A DNA stretch of 12,329 nt from DATFWC01 sp045801465 (GTDB lineage Bacteria; Pseudomonadota; Alphaproteobacteria; Rhizobiales; Xanthobacteraceae), in NCBI GenBank assembly GCA_045801465.1, contig JBJMSU010000182.1:1-12329 (forward strand), read 5' to 3'. Numbering within the stretch: the stretch's first letter is position 1; every line of letters begins with the position of its first letter. Made by a program: the position numbers and the translations under genes. Shown one piece after another: positions 1 to 6,174 of the stretch. A model generated the notes under the pieces. The model saw only the letters and a list, made by a program, of their open reading frames with translations, did not search any database and was not told where the DNA came from.

Positions 1-173
1 AGCGAGCCGACATGGAGCGAAGAGGCCGTGCAGTCGAACCCGATATAGGCCGTGATCCGTTCGCGGGCGGCAGACTCGTCCAGGCCCTCCAAATCGGAGA
101 CCTGGTGAATGAACCCGCGATCCGTCAGGACGCGGAGGAAATCGGACTGCGGCGCGCTCATCGGCGGACTCAT
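1..173 (-). CDS. tyrS: Tyrosyl-tRNA synthetase, N-terminal fragment (runs off window)
   Basis: This is the first 57 codons of a class I aminoacyl-tRNA synthetase that charges tRNA-Tyr with tyrosine in the cytoplasm. The reverse-strand translation starts MSPPMSAPQSDFLRVL and continues through a GFIHQ segment (residues 20-24), AYIGFD (42-47), the tyrosine-pocket region of TyrS, and SLHVGS (52-57), the family's version of the class I HIGH signature. The rest of the catalytic domain, the KMSKS loop and the S4-like domain lie outside the window. The start is ATG at 173. A second in-frame ATG at 161 would give MSAPQSDF, the N-terminus I would expect in relatives, and neither has a strong ribosome binding site. 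It lies downstream of ubiD on the same strand, but 253 bases and a REP-type hairpin pair separate them, so it probably has its own promoter. The family call is firm; the exact start is not. Confidence 0.9.
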   Translation of the reverse strand, partial: MSPPMSAPQSDFLRVLTDRGFIHQVSDLEGLDESAARERITAYIGFDCTASSLHVGS

Positions 174-426
174 GGGCTCTCGGGCCGGTTGGGAACCGCG
201 CCTCTAGCAGCTTTGTAGCGGAAATTCACTCCCTTCGGGTGATCGTACCGTCATGCCCTTCTCGGGTTTGATCCAAGGGCCATGCCGGGCGTTCACTCCA
301 CCTCGTCATGCCCGGCCTTGGGCCGGGCATCTACGTCTTTCCGTGGCTTCGACGGGGCAAGACGTGGATGGCCGGGACAAGCCCGGCCATGACGTTGAGA
401 GGTGAGGAACACAATCATGACTCACT
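174..426. other. Intergenic spacer between ubiD and tyrS
   Basis: This 253-base spacer must hold the tyrS promoter and any ubiD terminator. I see no convincing -35/-10 pair. Its main content is the inverted REP pair at 304-394. A degenerate REP-like stretch lies at about 251-291, with GTCATGCCC near 251 and CCATGCCGGG near 280. A small rightward frame from 308 is generated by the repeat and is not a gene. Confidence 0.6.
304..394. repeat. REP-like inverted pair (BIME-type), copy 1
   Basis: Two perfect hairpins face each other. The first is ATGCCCGGC, a 5-base loop, GCCGGGCAT (308-316 with 322-330). The second is ATGGCCGGG, loop ACAAG, CCCGGCCAT (368-376 with 382-390). ACGTCTT (about 333-339) pairs with AAGACGT (about 359-365), and the element is bounded by CGTCAT and ATGACG, so the whole can fold as a cruciform. 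It begins just downstream of the ubiD stop (427, reverse strand), where it could slow 3' exonucleases or end transcription. No U-run follows, so it is not a classic intrinsic terminator. This repeat family is common between genes in Bradyrhizobium-like genomes. Confidence 0.8.
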
Positions 427-1899
427 TCACATCGGCGGGAAGATGTGCGGGAACTTGGCCCGCAGCTTCGCGCGCAGGTCCTGGCTCACGTCGACCGTGG
501 CCGGGAACGTCCCCTTGAGCTTCATGTCGTAAGGGATGCAGGCGTCGATCAGGATCCGATTATTGAAGTTGCCTGGCAGGAACAGCGGATCGCGCTTGGA
601 GGCCCAGGCCTTCTGGATGATGTCGATATCGACGTTGGGGTCAAAGCGTGTGCACATCGCCCACAGCACCTGGTCAAGCTCGCCGGCCTCGATGTCGTCG
701 TCGACCACCACGGTCCACTTGCCCGCGTAGGCGCCACCCTGGCAGGAGGCGGCGACGTGCAGCGCCTGGCGCGCATGGCCGGGATAGCGCTGGCGGATCT
801 GGATCACGGTGAAGCGCGTCGCGGGGCCGGCCTCGTGGTTCCAGACCCCGAGCACCTCTGGCACGCCGCAGGCGTCGAGTGCGTTCCAGATTTGCGCCGC
901 ACCGGCGATGCCCTTGAGCAGTCCTGTTTCGTCGACCGGCTTGTGCTGCGGCGCGCAGCACAGGATCGGATCGTTGCGGTGGAGCACGGTCTTCACGTTC
1001 ACATAGGGACGCGGCTGCGTGTCGTCGGAGTAGTAGCCCATCCACTCGCCGAACGGACCCTCGGGCCTGACTTCACCCGGCACTGTCTCGCCTTCGATGG
1101 CGATCTCGCAATCGGCCGGAATGGGAAACCCCGTATAGGGGCCGCGCACGACCTCGATCGGTTCCCCGCGCAGGCCCCCGGCGATGTCGAGCTCGCTCAC
1201 CTCAGGCAACGGGCTCGACGCCAGCAGGAACAAGAGCGGATCCTGGCCGCACAGGATCACCACCTTCATGGGCTGGCCGCGCTCAAAATGCTTGTCGCGA
1301 TGAATGCGGCCGTGCTTGCCTTCGGTGATCTGACAACCGACTGTGCGGCCGTCATACACCTGCGCCCGATAGGCGCCGAGATTGAACCAGCCGCTGTCGG
1401 GATCCTGCGTCATCACGCAGTCGGCGGTGCCGATGAAGCGCGCGGTGTCGCGCTCGTGGTGGCGCGGCACCGGAAACTTCAGCACGTCGATGGCGTCGCC
1501 CTCGAGCACGTTCTCGAAGATCGCCCCGTCATTGACGAAGCGCGGCGGCAGCGGTTTCAAATCCTGCATACGCTCGTGATAGCGCTGCACGATCTCGACC
1601 TTGCGCTCATAGTCCAGCGGCAGCCCGAGGGTGAGCGCGACGCGGCGAATGGACGAGAAATGGCCATACAGCGTGCGGAAACCCTTCGGGTAACCGGGAG
1701 CCTCGTCGAACAGGATGGCGGGCGCCGTGCCGCCGCTCTTCTCGGTGAGCATGTGGGTGATGGCGCCCATCTCCATATCCCAGTGGGCACCGTTGACGTG
1801 CAGCAGCTCGCCCATGGCCCGGACTTCGTCGAGCCATCCGCGCAAGCCGCGATAGGCCAGGCGATTGCGGGACGCAGTCGTGGCAACCGTGGGCGCCAT
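427..1899 (-). CDS. UbiD-family prenyl-FMN-dependent decarboxylase
   Basis: A 490-residue cytoplasmic enzyme of the UbiD family, which reversibly decarboxylates aromatic or alpha,beta-unsaturated acids using prenylated FMN made by UbiX. The length is normal for the family. Residues that match those studied in fungal Fdc1 are visible. N173 and R178 lie in WFNLGAYR with the N-to-R spacing of 5 seen for Fdc1 N168/R173. E236 in SELDIAGGLRGEP is the likely metal-ligand glutamate. E280 and E285 in PEGPFGEWMGYY (279-290) match the catalytic E277/E282 pair. All key residues are therefore present and the gene looks intact. ATG at 1899 is preceded by GGAGA at good spacing. It lies 129 bases after tctA on the same strand and is probably the last gene of the transporter operon. 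The substrate cannot be read from sequence; ubiquinone biosynthesis is possible but the transporter context favours a catabolic acid. No ubiX is in the window. Confidence 0.93.
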   Translation of the reverse strand: MAPTVATTASRNRLAYRGLRGWLDEVRAMGELLHVNGAHWDMEMGAITHMLTEKSGGTAPAILFDEAPGYPKGFRTLYGHFSSIRRVALTLGLPLDYERKVEIVQRYHERMQDLKPLPPRFVNDGAIFENVLEGDAIDVLKFPVPRHHERDTARFIGTADCVMTQDPDSGWFNLGAYRAQVYDGRTVGCQITEGKHGRIHRDKHFERGQPMKVVILCGQDPLLFLLASSPLPEVSELDIAGGLRGEPIEVVRGPYTGFPIPADCEIAIEGETVPGEVRPEGPFGEWMGYYSDDTQPRPYVNVKTVLHRNDPILCCAPQHKPVDETGLLKGIAGAAQIWNALDACGVPEVLGVWNHEAGPATRFTVIQIRQRYPGHARQALHVAASCQGGAYAGKWTVVVDDDIEAGELDQVLWAMCTRFDPNVDIDIIQKAWASKRDPLFLPGNFNNRILIDACIPYDMKLKGTFPATVDVSQDLRAKLRAKFPHIFPPM

Positions 1900-2028
1900 C
1901 CGGTTCTCCCTTATCCAATGGGCGTCGGACAGAGCGACGCAAACTCAAGCGCGATATCATCCTTCGCTGTCGGCCGCACTCTATTCGCTTGCATCGCGCT
2001 GTAAAGGTCGTGGGTCCGTCCAGCAGGC

Positions 2029-3528
2029 TCACTCCTGCAGTGCCTCCTCGCGTCTGGCGCGAATGGCGGGCGCCGCCACCACGACCAGCAGCAGGACGGA
2101 CGCGATCAGGAAAGCCAGGCTGATCGGCTCGGTCACGAACACGATCGGATCGCCGCGCGAGATCAGCAGCGCGCGGCGCAGGTTCTCCTCCATCATGGGC
2201 CCAAGAACGAAGCCGAGGATGAGCGGCGCAGGCTCACAGTCGAGCTTGAGGCACAGGTAGCCGAAGATGGAGAAGAACGCCATCACGAACACATCGAAGA
2301 TGCTGCTGTTGATGATGTAGGTGCCAATGCAGCAGAAGCCGAGAATGGCCGGGAACAACAGCCGATAAGGAATGCGCAGGAAGCGCACCCACAACCCGAC
2401 CAGCGGCAGATTGAGGATGACCAGCATCAGATTCCCGAGCCACATGCTGGCAATGACGCCCCAGAACAGTTCGGGCCGGTCGGTCATCACCCGGGGGCCC
2501 GGCGATATGCCGTGGATCATCAGCGCGCCGATCATCATGGCCATGGTCGGGTTCGAAGGAATACCCAAGGTCAGCATCGGCACGAACGAGGTCTGCGCCC
2601 CGGCATTGTTGGCGGATTCCGGCGCCGCAACGCCGCGGATGTCGCCTTGGCCGAATTCGCGCGGCGGCCGCGCCACCTTCTTTTCCAACGTGTAGGCGGC
2701 GAATGCCGCCAGCAGGGCGCCGCCGCCCGGCAGCACACCGAGAACGGATCCAAGAGCGGTGCCGCGCAGGATCGCGGGAAAGGAACGCCGGATGTCGCTC
2801 CAGGTCGGCCAGACGCGGCCGATCTTCCCGGCAATGTCGACCGCATTCTCCTTGCGCTCGAGATTGTACGCGACCTCGGCGATTCCGTAGATCGCCATGG
2901 ACAGCGCGACGAACTCGATGCCGTCGGCGAGCCCCTGGAAGCCGAAGGTGAAGCGCCGAATGCCGGAATTCACGTCGGTTCCGGCCAAGCCGAGAAGCAA
3001 GCCCAATACCACCATCGCGATTGCCTTGATGACGGAGCCGCGCGCGAGCACCACCGCGGCGATGAGGCCGCACACCATGAGCGAAAAGTATTCGGCGGGC
3101 CCGAACTCCAAGGCGATGGCCGCAAGCGGCGGCGCCGCCAAGCTGATCAACATCGTGGCGACACAACCGGCGAAGAACGACCCGATCGCCGCGATGCCGA
3201 GCGCCGGCCCGGCGCGGCCGCGTCGCGCCATCTGATGGCCGTCGATGGTCGTCACCACCGAAGACGCTTCGCCTGGAATGTTGACCAGGATGGCGGTGGT
3301 CGACCCCCCATATTGCGCGCCGTAGTAGATGCCGGCCAGCATGATCATCGCCGAGACCGGCTCCAGCGTGAAGGAGATCGGCAGCAGCATCGCCACCGTG
3401 GTCACCGGACCGATGCCCGGCAGGACGCCGACCACGGTGCCGAGGAACACGCCGATGAAGCAATAGAGGATGTTGTGCGCCGTCAGCGCGACGGCAAATC
3501 CAGTGGCGATATTGGCAAGGAGGTCCAC
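2029..3528 (-). CDS. tctA: Tripartite tricarboxylate transporter, large permease subunit TctA
   Basis: A 499-residue inner-membrane protein, the main translocation subunit of a TTT family transporter; it moves a carboxylate delivered by a TctC-type binding protein, driven by an ion gradient. It carries the hallmark GVLPGIGPVTTVAMLLP near residues 34-50, GIYYGAQYGGSTTAILVNIPG (about 66-86) and, in the second half, GVLPGGG (264-270) and LGIPSNPTMAMMIGAL (321-336). The paired GVLPG and IPG/IPS motifs reflect the internal two-fold repeat of the family. Many hydrophobic segments fill the rest. I chose the GTG at 3528: it gives VDLLANIATGFAVAL, the expected TctA N-terminus, and AGGA lies 5-8 bases upstream. 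A start at 3672 would add 48 arginine-rich residues that belong to no TctA and overlap tctB. The GTG is 7 bases after the tctB stop, whose TAG forms part of the ribosome binding site, so translation is probably coupled. Confidence 0.95.
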   Translation of the reverse strand: MDLLANIATGFAVALTAHNILYCFIGVFLGTVVGVLPGIGPVTTVAMLLPISFTLEPVSAMIMLAGIYYGAQYGGSTTAILVNIPGEASSVVTTIDGHQMARRGRAGPALGIAAIGSFFAGCVATMLISLAAPPLAAIALEFGPAEYFSLMVCGLIAAVVLARGSVIKAIAMVVLGLLLGLAGTDVNSGIRRFTFGFQGLADGIEFVALSMAIYGIAEVAYNLERKENAVDIAGKIGRVWPTWSDIRRSFPAILRGTALGSVLGVLPGGGALLAAFAAYTLEKKVARPPREFGQGDIRGVAAPESANNAGAQTSFVPMLTLGIPSNPTMAMMIGALMIHGISPGPRVMTDRPELFWGVIASMWLGNLMLVILNLPLVGLWVRFLRIPYRLLFPAILGFCCIGTYIINSSIFDVFVMAFFSIFGYLCLKLDCEPAPLILGFVLGPMMEENLRRALLISRGDPIVFVTEPISLAFLIASVLLLVVVAAPAIRARREEALQE

Positions 3529-3535
3529 TGCAATC

Positions 3536-3982
3536 CTAGAAGCTCGGCCAGACCGACAGCGGCAGTCGCAACGCATAGACAAAGATGCCGACGGAAAACG
3601 CTGCCAGCGTCGCGGCCAGCGCGGCGACCTCGAGCGGGCGGGATTCCCGGCTGGCGACCGCGGACGCGGCAACCACCACGACGAGCGTGATCACGAGGCC
3701 CAGCCGTTCGATCAACAGGCCGAACGTCAAGACCGCACCGGCGAGGACCAGCAGCGGACGCAATTGGAGCCCGCTGATCGCGCCGCTTCCCGCTACGACG
3801 GAGCGGGCGATGATCAGAAGCCCGAGCAGTCCCAGCACCAGGCCGAGCGCCATGGGAAAGTAGCCCGGGCCCATGCGCCCGGCCGTGCCCATGGAATAGC
3901 CGCGCGCCGCCAATACGGCGACGGCGGCAAAGCTCAGGAACATGATTCCGGCCCAGAAGTCCTTCGACGCGCGGATGTTCAT
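3536..3982 (-). CDS. tctB: Tripartite tricarboxylate transporter, small membrane subunit TctB
   Basis: A 148-residue inner-membrane protein, the small, poorly conserved subunit of TTT transporters. The family signs are a short N-terminal stretch leading into a helix (KDFWAGIMFLSFAAVAVLAA, residues 7-26), the conserved MGPGYFP turn (37-43), and three further hydrophobic segments at about 44-64, 76-110 (probably two helices) and 117-136. The length is typical. ATG at 3982 lies 7 bases after the tctC stop, and the GGAG that can serve as its ribosome binding site is inside the last codons of tctC, so tctC and tctB are translationally linked. It lies between tctC and tctA in the common CBA order. 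Assignment rests on the motif, topology and neighbours together. Confidence 0.93.
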   Translation of the reverse strand: MNIRASKDFWAGIMFLSFAAVAVLAARGYSMGTAGRMGPGYFPMALGLVLGLLGLLIIARSVVAGSGAISGLQLRPLLVLAGAVLTFGLLIERLGLVITLVVVVAASAVASRESRPLEVAALAATLAAFSVGIFVYALRLPLSVWPSF

Positions 3983-3989
3983 CGCAACA

Positions 3990-4961
3990 TCAATTCTCCT
4001 TGATGTTGCCCTCGGCGATCACGGTCTTCCACTTGTCGAATTCGGCTTTCAGGAACGTGGCGCCGTCTTGCGGACCGGTGCCGCGCGGCTCGACTCCGAC
4101 CTTGGCCAACGCCGCTTTGACCTCATCCCTCTGCAGCGCCTTGCCGATCTCGCTGTTGAGACGCGCGAGCACATCCGCCGGAATGCCAGAGGGAGCAAAG
4201 ACGCCGAGCCAGAGATCGACCTCGAACCCTTTCAGTCCCGCCTCGTCGACGGTCGGCAGATCGGGATAGACGCTGCTGCGCTTCAAACCCGTGGTGGCGA
4301 TCGGCCGCACACGGTTGTCGCTGGTGAACGGCAGCGCGCCGGCAATGCTGCTGAAGGCGAACTGCACCTTGCCGCTCATCATGTCGGTGAACGAGGCGCC
4401 GATGCCGCGGTAGGGAATATGCGTGGCTTCGATTCCGGTGCGTTGCTTGAACATTTCGCCGGCGAGATGCGGCGTGGTGCCGATGCCGGCCGAGGCAAAG
4501 TTCAGCTTGCCGGGGTTGGCCTTACCGTAGCTCACCAGCTCGGCAAAGCTCTTCACCGGCAGATGCGGCGAGACCACGAGCACTTCCGGCGAGGAGCTGA
4601 CGATGGACACGGTCTGCAGTTGCTTGAACAGGTCATACGGGACGCTGGGCTGCAGCGTCGGATTGATCACGATTGCCGGATCCATCAAGACGAGCGTATA
4701 TCCGTCCGCAGCCGAGCGTGCCACCGCATCGGTCCCGGCGATGCCGCCACCGCCTGGGCGATTCTCCGCCACCACCGGCTGGCCCAGTGGCTCACCCAAA
4801 TGTTGCGCCAGCGTCCGGCCGACATAATCGATGATGCCGCCGGGATTGTACGGCAGGACCAGGCGGATCGGCTTGGCCGGGTAGGACTGCGCCACGGCGC
4901 TGCCGGTGGCGAGCGCTGCCAGCGCCAAGACGAGCAGGACCGCCGCCCATAACGTTCTCAT
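3990..4961 (-). CDS. tctC: TctC-type periplasmic binding protein of the TTT transporter (copy 1)
   Basis: A 323-residue exported solute receptor (Bug/TctC family) that captures a carboxylate, usually through two ordered water molecules rather than direct ionic contact, and passes it to TctAB. A signal peptide spans residues 1 to about 25 (MRTLWAAVLLVLALAALATG, then SAVAQ). The mature part starts SYPAKPIRLVLPYNPGG, the N-terminal Bug signature, followed by ENRPGGGG (about 66-73), ADGYTL, the IPYRG segment, and YPDLPTVDEAGLKGF towards the C-terminus. ATG at 4961 follows a strong GGAGGAG (plus-strand complement at 4965-4972). It is immediately upstream of tctB and tctA and is therefore their likely cognate receptor. 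A second, distant TctC-type gene lies at 10338-11291, roughly one third identical by eye. The ligand is unknown. Confidence 0.95.
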   Translation of the reverse strand: MRTLWAAVLLVLALAALATGSAVAQSYPAKPIRLVLPYNPGGIIDYVGRTLAQHLGEPLGQPVVAENRPGGGGIAGTDAVARSAADGYTLVLMDPAIVINPTLQPSVPYDLFKQLQTVSIVSSSPEVLVVSPHLPVKSFAELVSYGKANPGKLNFASAGIGTTPHLAGEMFKQRTGIEATHIPYRGIGASFTDMMSGKVQFAFSSIAGALPFTSDNRVRPIATTGLKRSSVYPDLPTVDEAGLKGFEVDLWLGVFAPSGIPADVLARLNSEIGKALQRDEVKAALAKVGVEPRGTGPQDGATFLKAEFDKWKTVIAEGNIKEN

Positions 4962-4977
4962 GTCACTCCTCCACGTA

Positions 4978-4991
4978 AGTATACGAAATAC
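4978..4991 (-). promoter_or_regulatory. A/T-rich element upstream of tctC, possible internal promoter or operator
   Basis: In the 68-base gap between the NMT1 gene and tctC there is a local A/T-rich island unlike its surroundings. Read leftward it contains TATACT (4983-4978), close to a -10 hexamer, about 20 bases upstream of the tctC ribosome binding site. No good -35 lies at 16-18 bases. On the plus strand, GTATACGAAATAC (4979-4991) is a small inverted repeat, GTAT/ATAC around 5 bases, resembling half-sites bound by GntR-family regulators. Both readings are weak. Confidence 0.22.
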
Positions 4992-5029
4992 AATATGGCC
5001 CCGCTGTCATCGCCAGACGTGTTCGGCCA

Positions 5030-5995
5030 TCATCGATCGCGCGGCGGAATCTGGATCAGCTGCGTGAGCTGATCTTGGCTGAGCGGGGCCGGCAACACTT
5101 TGAACGTGATCGCATCCTGCGTCATCGCGTCGATGCCCGATACGCGGTCCGGCAGCATCGCCTGTTTCGGCATGAATTCGTCGCGGATGCGGATGGCGAG
5201 AGGCTCACCCACCTTGCCGTACTGAGCGTAAAGCCTCACCCCCTCCGGATCGGCATAGAGCCAATCGTGCGTCTCACGGTAGGCGCGCATGAAGCGCACC
5301 ATTGCGTCCTGGCGCTGGACCAGCGCGGTGGCATTGACGATATGGACGCGCACCGTCTGGTCGCGGGTCGAGGGGGCATCGCTGCCGCGCGCGATCAGCC
5401 GAATCTTGCCATCCTGCAGCGCTTCGATGCCAAATGGCGGCGACGCCCAACCGACGTCAATCTGTCCGGTCATGGCCTGAGTGTAGGTGACGGCGGCAGC
5501 ACCGCTGGCGACCGGTCTGGCATTCACGCCGAAATGCTTGATCAGCGCCAACAATGTGGTGTGGGTCGAGGCGCCGTTGGTGGAATAGCCGACGGTCCTG
5601 CCGTCCACATCTTTGAAACTCCTGATCGGCGAAGCGGCCGGCACGTACCAGTAGAGATCGCTGGTTCCCGTGGTACCGGCGGCCAGGATGCGCACCGGAG
5701 CGCCCTTGGCGAAAGCACCCATGACGGCGGCGGTGCCGGCGGCAATGCCGATGTCCACGCTGCCGGAAATCACCGCCTGCATGGTCTCGCCGCCGCCCTG
5801 CGTATAGAGCAGGTCCAGATTGAGGCCATGTTTGCGGAAAATACCGGCACGCTGACCGAGCTCGGGGATGCAGGTATCCCAGTTGTTGGGCGCGCCGACC
5901 GCGAGCTTGAGCGTGTCCTCGGAAAAGGCCGCAGAGGGCGCCACCGCCGCCCAGACGCAGGCGATCGTGCAAACAACAGACTTCGCGCGAAACAT
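5030..5995 (-). CDS. NMT1/SsuA-like periplasmic substrate-binding protein (copy 1)
   Basis: A 321-residue exported binding protein of the NMT1/THI5-SsuA-TauA type, normally the receptor of an ABC importer. The signal peptide is MFRAKSVVCTIACVWAAVAP plus SAAFS (residues 1-25). Mature features are LKLAVGAPNNWDT, ELGQRAGIFRKHGLNLDLLY (the 'is it the specific, slower-moving ligand cleft' first lobe motif of this family), the GGGETMQAVISGSVDIGIA loop, and GWASPPFGIEA in the second lobe. ATG at 5995 is preceded by GGAGG at 5-base spacing; the longer frame to 6166 adds 57 residues of low-complexity sequence ahead of the signal peptide and is rejected. It is the first gene of the leftward block, 68 bases before tctC. 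No ABC permease or ATPase is nearby, so its partner is unknown. A paralogue about 55% identical by manual alignment lies at 11311-12270 on the other strand. Confidence 0.9.
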   Translation of the reverse strand: MFRAKSVVCTIACVWAAVAPSAAFSEDTLKLAVGAPNNWDTCIPELGQRAGIFRKHGLNLDLLYTQGGGETMQAVISGSVDIGIAAGTAAVMGAFAKGAPVRILAAGTTGTSDLYWYVPAASPIRSFKDVDGRTVGYSTNGASTHTTLLALIKHFGVNARPVASGAAAVTYTQAMTGQIDVGWASPPFGIEALQDGKIRLIARGSDAPSTRDQTVRVHIVNATALVQRQDAMVRFMRAYRETHDWLYADPEGVRLYAQYGKVGEPLAIRIRDEFMPKQAMLPDRVSGIDAMTQDAITFKVLPAPLSQDQLTQLIQIPPRDR

Positions 5996-6026
5996 CGGTC
6001 CTCCGGACTTCCGCCGCCGTCCTCCA

Positions 6027-6055
6027 TGTTCGAACGTTGCGGCAATGGCTGTCAA
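6027..6055 (-). promoter_or_regulatory. Candidate promoter for the leftward NMT1/tct block
   Basis: Read leftward, a perfect TTGACA (6055-6050) is followed after 17 bases by CGAACA (6032-6027), placing a transcription start roughly 25 bases before the ATG at 5995. The -35 is ideal; the -10 is far from the E. coli consensus, as is often true in alphaproteobacteria. The same TTGACA-N17-CGAAC arrangement occurs facing the other way at 6110-6138, which raises my confidence. GTTCGAAC at 6028-6035 is also a perfect 8-base palindrome. Confidence 0.4.
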
Positions 6056-6109
6056 AATGTTTCCGTGGCAGGAAGAGGTTGCACATGGCGTGCCGAGCAA
6101 GCCCGCGGC

Positions 6110-6138
6110 TTGACAGGTCCGGCGCGGGTATTCGAACC
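6110..6138 (+). promoter_or_regulatory. Candidate promoter for pyrC
   Basis: TTGACA at 6110-6115, a 17-base spacer, then CGAACC at 6133-6138, with the start codon of pyrC 36 bases further on. Together with the mirror-image element at 6027-6055 it forms a divergent promoter pair sharing TTGACA-N15-TTCGAAC. The -10 match to sigma-70 consensus is poor. Confidence 0.38.
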
Positions 6139-6174
6139 TGCCTGCCGTCTTGCGCCCGGGGAGCATAGAACATC

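Noticed and set aside
308..532. Small rightward frame beginning MPGLGPG and containing MAGTSPAMT
   Set aside because: It is the translation of the REP hairpins, a frequent spurious prediction in Bradyrhizobium-like genomes, and runs into the ubiD coding region on the opposite strand.
1922..1940. GCGTCG/CGACGC hairpin between tctA and ubiD as a terminator
   Set aside because: A 6-base stem with a 7-base loop and no U-run in either direction; in G/C-rich DNA this is expected by chance.
445..2004. A 519-codon rightward open frame antisense to ubiD
   Set aside because: It mirrors the third-position G/C bias of ubiD, has no ribosome binding site or recognisable domain, and is rich in His/Arg/Asp, the usual look of a shadow frame.
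3529..3672. Longer start for tctA at 3672
   Set aside because: It would add 48 arginine-rich residues not found in TctA proteins and overlap tctB by 137 bases; GTG at 3528 with AGGA gives the normal N-terminus.
6125..6140. GGTTCGAATACC on the reverse strand, resembling a tRNA T-loop
   Set aside because: The flanking bases do not form the 5-base T stem, and no acceptor, D or anticodon arms fit around it.
5996..6166. Longer start for the NMT1 receptor at 6166
   Set aside because: The added 57 residues are Arg/Gly/Cys-rich, precede an obvious signal peptide, and cross the likely promoter; ATG at 5995 has a good GGAGG.
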